Positions 31,037 to 38,381 of a stretch of 42,501 nucleotides of DNA are shown one piece after another. This stretch comes from an uncultured Planctomycetia bacterium (GTDB lineage Bacteria > Planctomycetota > UBA1135 > GCA-002686595). Each line of letters starts with the position of its first letter. The first letter of the stretch is position 1. The stretch lies in the NCBI GenBank assembly GCA_937952135.1, contig CALFYL010000255.1, positions 1 through 42,501 on the forward strand, given 5' to 3'. The notes below the pieces were generated by a model. It worked only from the letters and a program-made list of their open reading frames with translations. It was not told the DNA's origin and searched no databases. The translations under genes were made by a program, and so were the position numbers.

Positions 31037-32305
31037 TCACAGCCAGTTGGCGTTGTTGTTCGCGGCGTCGAGCGCGTTCTTCAACTGCTCCTGGTAGGCG
31101 CGGTTCGGGTCGCCGACCGGCGTGTAGCCGTCGACGCCGAGCGCCTGGTTCGCCATGAAGAGCAGGTCGCCGATGGTGAGCGCACCGAACGCGCTCTGCA
31201 CCCGGCAGCCGAGATCGACGCCTTCGGAGAGCACGTTGAGCTGCATCGCCGCGAGGTGCGCCGAGAGCATGTACGACATGTTCGTCGCCTTCGCGCCCTG
31301 CAGGTACGCGCGCCACTGCTGGACGTCGCCGGTCGGGTCGAAGGCGGCGCCCTGGCCATTGACCAGGTTCAGCGCGCTCAGCTCGTCCCAGAACGAACCG
31401 CCCACGATGATCGCGACGCCGTTGTTGTTGCGCCAGAAGCCCGGGGTGCGTCCTTCGCACGAGGTCTCGAGGGCGACCTTGCCGAAGTTCACGACGCGCG
31501 AGCCGCAGCCGCAGTTGGCGAGCACGACGTCGAGCGGGGTCGTCGCCTGGAAGACCCCCGTGTCGAGTTCGAGCACGACGCTGCAATCGTCCACCGCGAC
31601 GTTCGAGAACAGGTACTCGCCCAGGTTGTTCGTGCTGGTCGTGGCCATGACCTGGCCGGGCGTGGCGGGGTTGTTCGACACCAGCTTGACGACGCAGCCG
31701 GCGACGCCCGCTTCACCGCTGTCGCGCTCGCCGTCGCGGTCGGTGTCGTCGAACACGACGCCCGAAACCGTGCCGGGCGAGCCGTCGCCGACGCGGAAGT
31801 ACCCGATGCGCACGATCTGCGACGCACCGCTGGGGAGCAGTTCGAACAGGATCATCTTCCCCGTGCAGAGCAGGTCGGGGCGCGTCGGGATCGGCGCGGG
31901 GTTCGAGAAGGGGAAGATCGGGAGGCTGTCGCCGACGCCACCCAGGCCGGCGCCCACCGCCGGCAGACCCGGAGTCGCACTGAGGCGCGACATGCTGAGC
32001 GCGCCCAGACCGTTGTTCGTGATCTGGAACATCCGGTCGCCCGGCGCCAGTTGCGAGAGGTCGCCGAAATACAGATCGAGGACCTGGAAGTAGTAGATGC
32101 CGCTCGGAATCGTCGAGTCGAGGGCGGCGTAGATGCTGCCGTCCGGCGCGACGGTCATCGGCAGGGAGTACGTCGGGTTGTCGATCGGCAGCGCGATCGT
32201 CGCGTACGGGAACAAATTGCCCTGGACGTCGGCGAGATTGGGGTCTTGCGCCGAGGCGGCGCCCGACAGGGCGAGCAGGCTGAAGCAGGCGAGAGCGGTC
32301 TTCAT
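31037..32305 (-). CDS. Secreted SdrD_B-like protein with CEGRTPGFW motif
   Basis: 422 residues with a cleavable signal (MKTALACFSLLALSGAASA). The N-terminal 170 residues look beta-rich. Residues 178-275 match the SdrD_B repeat: GTVSGVVFDDTDRDGERDSGEAGVAGCVVKL, with its DxDxDG-type calcium loop (DDTDRDGERDSGE), through YLFSNV. Then comes the motif SCEGRTPGFWRNN (about 282-294), seen in extracellular proteins of planctomycetes and others, followed by a helical C-terminal domain with NALDAANNNANWL. ATG 32305 has AGGA 5 nt upstream and starts the signal. Probably a surface or matrix protein; the function is unknown. It is convergent with the S1-domain gene across the terminator. Confidence 0.82.
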   Translation of the reverse strand: MKTALACFSLLALSGAASAQDPNLADVQGNLFPYATIALPIDNPTYSLPMTVAPDGSIYAALDSTIPSGIYYFQVLDLYFGDLSQLAPGDRMFQITNNGLGALSMSRLSATPGLPAVGAGLGGVGDSLPIFPFSNPAPIPTRPDLLCTGKMILFELLPSGASQIVRIGYFRVGDGSPGTVSGVVFDDTDRDGERDSGEAGVAGCVVKLVSNNPATPGQVMATTSTNNLGEYLFSNVAVDDCSVVLELDTGVFQATTPLDVVLANCGCGSRVVNFGKVALETSCEGRTPGFWRNNNGVAIIVGGSFWDELSALNLVNGQGAAFDPTGDVQQWRAYLQGAKATNMSYMLSAHLAAMQLNVLSEGVDLGCRVQSAFGALTIGDLLFMANQALGVDGYTPVGDPNRAYQEQLKNALDAANNNANWL

Positions 32306-32508
32306 GGAGTCCTGAAATAGGATTGGGACATGGGTCGACAGAGTCAGGAAGTAGACCCCGATCCGTAGGAAAGTGCAAACGCCGCCACGCCCCGAAACCG
32401 ACGCCGGACCTCGGAAACAACTTCCACGCGCGCGCGCGCGCAGCGCCGAGCGGCATGACAAGTCTGCGAGCCCATCCGCGCGTGGAGCTCGCGGATCCGG
32501 CCGTTCGC

Positions 32509-33375
32509 TCAGTAGCTCTCGTCTTCGCTCGGAAACCCGCGCGCCTTCACGTCGCGGTGGTAGCGCTCGAAGGCGTCGAGCATCGACTGACCGATCTCCG
32601 CGTAGCGCCGCACGAAGCGCGGGTGGAAGCGTGTGTAGATGCCGAGCATGTCCTGGGTGACCAGGATCTGCCCGTCGCATCCCCCGCCGGCGCCGATGCC
32701 GATCACCGGGATCTCGACGAGCTTCGAGATCTCCGAGGCGAGTTGCGCCGGCACCTTCTCGATCACGATGGCAAACGCGCCCGCCTCGGCCAGCGCGTGC
32801 GCGTCGCGGCGCAGCTCGTCCGCTTCCTCGGGCTCGGTGGCGCGCACCTGGTAAGTGCCGAACTTGTGGATCGATTGCGGCGTGAGCCCCAGGTGCCCCA
32901 TCACCGGAATCCCGACGTCGACGATGCGCCGCACGGTCGCGCAGATCTTCTGCCCGCCCTCGAGCTTCACGGCCTCGACGCCCGCTTCCTTCACGAGCCG
33001 CCCCGCGTTGCGCAGCGCCTCATCGGCGTTGATCTGGTAGCTCATGAACGGCATGTCGCCGACCACCAGCGCGCGTTCGACGCCGCGCGCGACGACCTGG
33101 CAGTGGTAGAGCATCTGCTCCAGGGTCACACCCACCGTGGTGTCGAGGCCCTGCACGACCATGCCCGCCGAATCGCCGACCAGGATCACGTCGATGCCCG
33201 CCTGATCGAGCAGCTCGGCGGTGAGGAAGTCGTAGGCCGTGAGCGCCGTGATCGGCTCGCTCCGCTGCTTCATCTGGAGCAGCGAGCGCGTCGTGATCTT
33301 GCGCTGCTTCTTCGAATCGGGCTTCGAATCAGGCTTCGCGTCGGACTTCAAATCTGGGCGGGGTTCGGTCGACAT
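32509..33375 (-). CDS. panB: 3-methyl-2-oxobutanoate hydroxymethyltransferase
   Basis: 288-residue PanB, which makes ketopantoate from 2-oxoisovalerate using methylenetetrahydrofolate, in pantothenate/CoA synthesis. Family motifs: ITALTAYDF, VGDSAGMVVQG (D68 binds Mg2+), GTYQVR, GHLGLTPQS, AIVIEKVPAQLA and IGIGAGGGCDGQILVTQDMLG. The first 25 residues are a lysine/aspartate/serine-rich extension encoded by a short degenerate DNA repeat (PDSKPDSKK) and are unusual for PanB; the true start could be a little later, but no better codon is seen. Neighbours are a FAD dehydrogenase upstream (50 nt) and the SdrD_B-like gene downstream; no pan partner lies in the window. Confidence 0.95.
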   Translation of the reverse strand: MSTEPRPDLKSDAKPDSKPDSKKQRKITTRSLLQMKQRSEPITALTAYDFLTAELLDQAGIDVILVGDSAGMVVQGLDTTVGVTLEQMLYHCQVVARGVERALVVGDMPFMSYQINADEALRNAGRLVKEAGVEAVKLEGGQKICATVRRIVDVGIPVMGHLGLTPQSIHKFGTYQVRATEPEEADELRRDAHALAEAGAFAIVIEKVPAQLASEISKLVEIPVIGIGAGGGCDGQILVTQDMLGIYTRFHPRFVRRYAEIGQSMLDAFERYHRDVKARGFPSEDESY

Positions 33376-33424
33376 GCGGTGTTCGTGGGCGCCGGCGGGC
33401 GCGGGATCTTGGCCTCGAAGCGGG

Positions 33425-35077
33425 TCAGCTTACGCGCGCGGCGGAGGGCGCGCTCGAACGCAGCAGCGTCCGCGCGCTGTTCGCGCCGTCGAGCGCCGCG
33501 CTCATGATTCCGCCCGCATACCCGGCGCCTTCCCCCACCGGATAGAAGTTCTCGATGCCGTGCGCGTTGCGCAGCGCCGGATCGCGCAACATGCGCACGG
33601 GCCCGGAGCTGCGCGACTCGAGGCCGACGAAGAGTCCTTCGTTGCTCGCGAAGTGCGGGATCTGGCGCTCGAAGTTCTCGAGCGCGCGGCGCAGCGCATC
33701 GCGCGCGAGCGGCGGCAGGAGTTCGTCGAGCCGCGCGGGACGCTCGCCGAAGGTGTAAGTCGAGCGGCGCACGCTCGAGCTCTCGCGGCCGTCGACGAAG
33801 TCGCGCGCGCCCTGCGCCGGCGCCGTGTAGTCGCCGCCGCCCGCGACGAAGAACCTCGCTTCGAGCTCGCGCTGGAAGCGAACTCCGGCGAAAGCGCCCT
33901 CTCCGAACTGCTCGGGGCCGAAGGTCGTCACGATCGCGGAGGTCGCCCAGGCCGAGCTGTGCTTCGAGTTGCTCATGCCGTTCGTGCAGAGCAGTCCCGG
34001 TTCGTTGACGCTCGCGACGATGCGTCCGCCGGGGCACATGCAGAACGAGTAGGCGGACGGCGCGCCCTCCGACGCGCGGCACACGAGGTTGTAGCTGGCC
34101 GCGCCGAGCTCGGTGCGCGCGCCGCCGAAGCGCCCGCGGTCGATCAGCTCCTGCGGGTGCTCGATGCGCAGTCCGAGCTGGAACGGCTTCGCGCCGAACT
34201 GCACACCGCGCGCTTCGAGCGCGGCCCACGTGTCGCGCGCACTGTGGCCGACCGCGAGCACGACGGCGCTCGCGGCGAGCTCGCCCTGGTTCGTGCGCAC
34301 GGCGCGGATGCGCGAATCCGCGAGCACGAGGTCCTCGAGGCGCGTGTCGAAGCGAAACTCGACTCCGAGCTGCTCGAGCTTCGCGCGCAGCCGCGGCAGG
34401 ATGCGGTGCAGCTTGTCGGTGCCGATGTGCGCGCTGCTGTCGTAGACGATCTCCGCGGGCGCGCCGCATTCGACGAGCACTTCGAGCAGCGGCACTTCGA
34501 GCGGATCGTCGACGCGCGTGTAGATCTTCCCGTCGGAGTAGGTGCCTGCCCCGCCCTCGCCGAACAGGAGGTTGCGCTCGGGATCGACGACGCGGGTGCG
34601 GTGGAAGCGCACGACGTGGCGGCCGCGCTGCTCGACGGCCGGGCCGCGCTCGAGCAGCACGACTTGCGCGCCGTTTCGCGCCAGCGCGTAGGCCGCGAAC
34701 AGTCCGCCCGGTCCGGCGCCGACCACGACGATCGGTGCGCGCGTTCGGTCGCGCCACGCGGCCTGCACGTCCTCGATCTCGACGCTCGCCGCCGGCGGCG
34801 CTTCCTTCACGCGGCCCGCTCGCAGCGCGCGCTCGAGGCGCGGCGGACGCTTGCGCGCATCGACGACGAGGTCGACGTGGCAGACCCAGCGCAGGCGCCG
34901 CTCGCCTCCGCGAACGCGCGCGTCCAGGGCGCGCCGCGCGATGCGAAAGCCGCGCAGCTCTCGCGGATCGAAGCCGAGCTCGCGCGCCGCGTGTTCGCGC
35001 AGGTGCGCCTCGTCGGCGCCGAGCGGAACTTCGACCTGCATCAGGCGCCACGCGGCGAGCGGTGAGTCGTGCGTCAT
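33425..35077 (-). CDS. FAD-dependent dehydrogenase (COG2509 type)
   Basis: 550-residue flavoprotein. The dinucleotide-binding motif VVVGAGPGG (GxGxxG, G120-G125) follows a small N-terminal domain typical of the COG2509 group (the pattern RLMQVEVPLGADEAHL fits that N-terminus and supports ATG 35077). Further hallmarks are EGGAGTYSDGKIYTR, FCMCPGGRIVASVNEPGLLCTNGMS and the C-terminal ENFYPVGEGAGYAGGIMSAALDG, which close the FAD site. Its substrate and electron acceptor are not known for the family, so no reaction is proposed. A nearer in-frame ATG at 35041 would remove 12 residues. It is divergent from the methyltransferase, about 110 nt away. Confidence 0.88.
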   Translation of the reverse strand: MTHDSPLAAWRLMQVEVPLGADEAHLREHAARELGFDPRELRGFRIARRALDARVRGGERRLRWVCHVDLVVDARKRPPRLERALRAGRVKEAPPAASVEIEDVQAAWRDRTRAPIVVVGAGPGGLFAAYALARNGAQVVLLERGPAVEQRGRHVVRFHRTRVVDPERNLLFGEGGAGTYSDGKIYTRVDDPLEVPLLEVLVECGAPAEIVYDSSAHIGTDKLHRILPRLRAKLEQLGVEFRFDTRLEDLVLADSRIRAVRTNQGELAASAVVLAVGHSARDTWAALEARGVQFGAKPFQLGLRIEHPQELIDRGRFGGARTELGAASYNLVCRASEGAPSAYSFCMCPGGRIVASVNEPGLLCTNGMSNSKHSSAWATSAIVTTFGPEQFGEGAFAGVRFQRELEARFFVAGGGDYTAPAQGARDFVDGRESSSVRRSTYTFGERPARLDELLPPLARDALRRALENFERQIPHFASNEGLFVGLESRSSGPVRMLRDPALRNAHGIENFYPVGEGAGYAGGIMSAALDGANSARTLLRSSAPSAARVS

Positions 35078-35174
35078 GGAGGGACCTCTTGGGGCCCAGG
35101 CGCCGCGGCGCGAAACGCGGCCGCGGGGGCAGGATGGTACCAGCGCGCCGTGCGAACTTTTCGGAGCCGCACGC

Positions 35175-35180
35175 TAGTCT
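35175..35180 (+). promoter_or_regulatory. Candidate -10 box (TAGTCT) for the methyltransferase
   Basis: TAGTCT ends 8 nt before the TTG at 35189, the only start codon near it in the right frame. The spacing suits a leaderless transcript, as at the dehydrogenase and rpe genes. A start at the earlier ATG 35069 would lie upstream of this box. Confidence 0.35.
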
Positions 35181-35188
35181 CTGCGCGC

Positions 35189-36397
35189 TTGGCCAAGCTC
35201 CAGAATCTCTCGCCGGAAGACTTCACACCGCTCCTCGCCGACCTCGGCCTCGAGCCGTCTCAGTTCGCCGTGGTCGATCCCGCTCCGCCGCCGCCGAGCG
35301 AGGGCAAAGCGCCTCCGCCGGTGCCGCGCGCGAACTTGATCTTCGGGCAGATCGGCACGGGTCTCGACATCCCGCGCGCGGCGGAGCTCTACCGCCAGCG
35401 CGGCAACGCGTCGCTGCCGGCCGACGGTTGGGCGTTGTTCTTCCTGAAGGACGCGCGCACCGACGCCGAGCTCGCGCGCTGGCGCAACCACTTGTGGCCG
35501 TGGCTGCACGTCGTCGCGCTCTACCGCATCGCGGGCGGACGCGCCGAGCGCGAAACGCTGCAGGGCCGGACTCCGGTCGCGGGCGAGATCGCGAAGAGCG
35601 GGGTGATGATCGTGGCGCAGCGGCGAGAGCAGGTGCTCTCGCCCGTGGCGACCGTGCAGAAGTTCGACGCCAACTCCGGCGGCTGGAACGGCGAGCCGGG
35701 CAAGCCGGGCTACGCGCACTTTCGCTGGATGCGCAAGTACGTGGCGCTCTTCGCACGTCCCGGCGGCTCGCGGCGCATCCTCGATTTCGGCTGCGGCGCG
35801 GGCTGGGTCGGCATCGAGGCCGCGCTCGCCGCGGGCGACGCGCAGCTGTGCGCCTTCGATCCGAGCCCCGAGATGGTCCGCATCGCCCAGGAGAATGCGC
35901 GCAGCAGCGGTGTGAAGCGCTTCGAAGGCCGCACGGGCTTCGGCGAGGCGCCGCCGTTCCCCGCCGCGGGCGAGGAGCGCTTCGACTGCGTGATCGCGTC
36001 GGGTGTCGTGAGCTTCTCGCCGGACCGCAAGCGCTGGTTCGACGGGCTCGTGAGCACGGTCGCGCCGGGCGGCGTGCTGGTGGTCGGCGACCTCAACCGC
36101 GAATCGAAGGGCATGCGCCGTCGGCGAGCCGAGCGCGCCCTGCTCCCGGCGCGCGAACTCAACGGCCTGGTGGCGAGCGAAGCCGCGGCGGAACTGACGT
36201 CGCGCGGCTTCACGATCGAGGAGAGCGCGGGCTACCAGCGGAGCTGGCCCGCGCCGCAACTCGCTCACTACTCCGACGCGAAGCTCGGCGGCGCGCTCTC
36301 GCCGCTCGTGCTCGCCTGGAACCGAATGTCCGCGGGCCCGACCGCGAAGCCCGAGAAGTTCGACTCGTGGGTGCTGCGCGCGCGCGCGCCGCGCTGA
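35189..36397 (+). CDS. SAM-dependent methyltransferase with unknown N-terminal domain
   Basis: About 402 residues. The C-terminal half is a class I methyltransferase: motif I RRILDFGCGAGWVGIEAALA (near 196-210), an acidic residue in CAFDPSPEMVRIAQENARSSG, and motif IV VIASGVVSFSPDRKRW, with VAPGGVLVVGDLNRES. The N-terminal 190 residues have no domain I recognise; they include a proline-rich linker (PAPPPPSEGKAPPPVP). TTG 35189 is chosen from a TAGTCT box 8 nt upstream and fits the N-terminal pattern LAKLQNLSPEDF; an ATG at 35069 overlaps the divergent gene's 5' region and would add 40 low-complexity residues. Substrate unknown. It is convergent with accD over a 42-nt gap. Confidence 0.8.
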   Translation: MAKLQNLSPEDFTPLLADLGLEPSQFAVVDPAPPPPSEGKAPPPVPRANLIFGQIGTGLDIPRAAELYRQRGNASLPADGWALFFLKDARTDAELARWRNHLWPWLHVVALYRIAGGRAERETLQGRTPVAGEIAKSGVMIVAQRREQVLSPVATVQKFDANSGGWNGEPGKPGYAHFRWMRKYVALFARPGGSRRILDFGCGAGWVGIEAALAAGDAQLCAFDPSPEMVRIAQENARSSGVKRFEGRTGFGEAPPFPAAGEERFDCVIASGVVSFSPDRKRWFDGLVSTVAPGGVLVVGDLNRESKGMRRRRAERALLPARELNGLVASEAAAELTSRGFTIEESAGYQRSWPAPQLAHYSDAKLGGALSPLVLAWNRMSAGPTAKPEKFDSWVLRARAPR

Positions 36398-36439
36398 CTC
36401 CCGCGCTGACTCCCGCGGCGCCTCGTCGCGCGCCGCGAT

Positions 36440-37384
36440 TCAGCGCGCGAACTTGATCGCCTTCGCCGCGCCCGGTGCGGGGGCCGGCGCCTTCGCGCCG
36501 CGCGAATAGTCGATCAGGCGCGCCAGGATCGGGCGCAGTTCGTGGCGCTTGACGATGTGGTCGAGCTGCCCTTTCTCCAGAAGGAACTCCGCGCGCTGGA
36601 AGCCCGCCGGGAGCTCCTGCTTCAGCGTGGTTGCGATCACGCGCGGGCCCGCGAAGCCGATCAGCGCCCCGGGCTCGGCGAGCGTGATGTCGCACACGCT
36701 CGCGAACGACGCGGTGACGCCGCCGGTCGTGGGATGCGTCATGACGCAGATCGAGTAGCCGCCCGCGTCGTTGAGCTCCGCGAGCGCCGCGCAGGTCTTC
36801 GCCATCTGCATCAGCGAGAGCACGCCCTCGTGCATGCGCGCGCCGCCCGAGCCGGTGAAGATGAGCACCGGCAACTTGCGCTTCACCGCGACCTCGACCG
36901 CGAGCGCGATCTTCTCCCCCACGACCTCGCCCATCGAGCCGCCGAGGAAGCTGAAGTCGAGCACCACGAGCATGACCTCGCGGCCCAGGATCTGGCCGAC
37001 GCCGCAGAGCAGCGCTTCGTTCTGCCCCGTGCGGTTGACCGCCTTCTGCACCTTGTCGAGGTACGGCGTGCTGTCCTTGAACTCGAGCCGATCCTCGCTC
37101 GTGATCTCGGCGAACATCTCGTTCCACGAGCCCTCGTCGAGCACCATCGCGATGCGCTCCTTGCCGGGCAGCGTGAAGTGGAACTCGCACGACGGGCACA
37201 CGCGCCCGCGCTCCTCGAGTTCCTTGCGGAAGATCATCGAGCCGCAGTTCTCGCACTTCAGCCACAGCCCCCCGGGCATGTCCTTCTTCTTGCGGAAGCG
37301 CGCGAAGCGCGTCTCGCTCATGTCCTTCGGGGTGAGCTCACCGCCCTCGGCGGGAGTGCTCGGCTGTTCGTTCGATTCGCTCAT
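36440..37384 (-). CDS. accD: Acetyl-CoA carboxylase carboxyltransferase beta subunit
   Basis: 314-residue AccD; with AccA it transfers the carboxyl group from biotin to acetyl-CoA, making malonyl-CoA for fatty-acid synthesis. The N-terminal zinc ribbon has C44, C47, C63 and C66 (CENC and CPSC). The crotonase-fold core includes FTGSGGARMHEGVLSLMQM, MTHPTTGGVTASFA and LAEPGALIGFAGPRVI. The N-terminal 30 residues and the alanine/proline-rich tail vary in the family. ATG 37384 follows rpe by 65 nt on the same strand. accA is not in the window, which is common. Confidence 0.96.
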   Translation of the reverse strand: MSESNEQPSTPAEGGELTPKDMSETRFARFRKKKDMPGGLWLKCENCGSMIFRKELEERGRVCPSCEFHFTLPGKERIAMVLDEGSWNEMFAEITSEDRLEFKDSTPYLDKVQKAVNRTGQNEALLCGVGQILGREVMLVVLDFSFLGGSMGEVVGEKIALAVEVAVKRKLPVLIFTGSGGARMHEGVLSLMQMAKTCAALAELNDAGGYSICVMTHPTTGGVTASFASVCDITLAEPGALIGFAGPRVIATTLKQELPAGFQRAEFLLEKGQLDHIVKRHELRPILARLIDYSRGAKAPAPAPGAAKAIKFAR

Positions 37385-37449
37385 CGTGCGGGCCCTCTTC
37401 GGTACGGGTCGTCAATTCAAGCCGTCGGTGCGAGTCCAGGCTGGTGGTG

Positions 37450-38151
37450 TCATCCGCGCGAGGCGGCGTGGAGTCGTTGAAGCTCGCGTTCCGCGCTCGC
37501 GCGGAACCCGGCGATCGTGGCGCGCATGTCGCGCGCGCCGAACACCGCCGAGCCCGCGACGAACACGTTCGTGCCCGCCGCCGCGCACAGCGGCAAGGTC
37601 GAGTCGTTGAGTCCGCCGTCCATCTCGATGTCACCCTCGAAACCGCGCTCGCGCAACCAGCGGACCTTCGGCAGCACCTCGCCCATGAACTTCTGGCCGC
37701 CGAAGCCGGGAAACACGCTCATCACGAGCACCAAGTCGACGGCGTCGAGGTAGTCGGCCACCGCCTCCGGCGGCGTGTCGGGGTTGAGCGACACGCCGAC
37801 CTTCGCGACGCCGTTGTCGCGGAAGGCGCGCGCGACCTCGCGCGCCGCGGCGACATTCGCGCACACCTCGGCGTGGAACGTGAGCACGTGCGCGCCGGCC
37901 TTCGCGTAGTGCGCGGCGTAGCGCAGCGGCTCGGTGATCATCAGATGGACGTCGAGCGGGCGCCTGGCGACCTTGCCAATCGCCTCCACGACCGGCGGCC
38001 CGATGGTCATGTTCGGCACGAAGTGGCCGTCCATGACGTCGACGTGGAGCCAATCGGCGCCGGCGGCTTCGACGCGCGCGATGTCGTCGGCCAGGCGCAC
38101 GAAGTCCGCCGAGAGGAGCGAGGGAGAGATCTGGATCGACGGCGTCCGCAT
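37450..38151 (-). CDS. rpe: Ribulose-phosphate 3-epimerase
   Basis: 233-residue TIM-barrel enzyme interconverting ribulose 5-phosphate and xylulose 5-phosphate (pentose phosphate pathway). Motifs: SPSLLSADF (N-terminal strand), HVDVMDGHFVPN (metal ligands), PLDVHLMI, SVFPGFGGQKF (phosphate binding) and EMDGGLN. ATG 38151 is preferred over an in-frame ATG at 38163 because the latter overlaps a TAGGAT box. A much longer open frame through the delta-60 region is an artefact of GC-rich DNA. It probably leads a unit with accD. Confidence 0.96.
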   Translation of the reverse strand: MRTPSIQISPSLLSADFVRLADDIARVEAAGADWLHVDVMDGHFVPNMTIGPPVVEAIGKVARRPLDVHLMITEPLRYAAHYAKAGAHVLTFHAEVCANVAAAREVARAFRDNGVAKVGVSLNPDTPPEAVADYLDAVDLVLVMSVFPGFGGQKFMGEVLPKVRWLRERGFEGDIEMDGGLNDSTLPLCAAAGTNVFVAGSAVFGARDMRATIAGFRASAERELQRLHAASRG

Positions 38152-38161
38152 GCTGCCCGGC

Positions 38162-38167
38162 ATCCTA
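38162..38167 (-). promoter_or_regulatory. Candidate -10 box (TAGGAT) for rpe
   Basis: Minus-strand TAGGAT ends 10 nt before the rpe ATG, with the sequence TAGGATGCCGGGCAGC between. It is almost the same as TAGGATGCGGGGCCACC before the cytochrome gene at 14163. No Shine-Dalgarno sequence fits. The rest of the 230-nt gap up to the delta-60 stop shows nothing else. Confidence 0.4.
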
Positions 38168-38381
38168 GCGCAGCGCGTGCCGCGCCAGACGTCGAAGTCC
38201 GTGGGCGCGGCGGAGCGGCATCCGACAGTGCGGGTCGGCGCTGGCCAGTGCGCCGAGAACGAGCGCCGCGGCGGGCGCCGGAGCGGCCAGCGGCGACGGC
38301 CCACGCGCGGCGCTCGAGCTGCCGCGCGCCGACCCGTTCGCCGCTGCGCTGCGCCCCGGCGACGGAGCGCGGACCTCGAGA

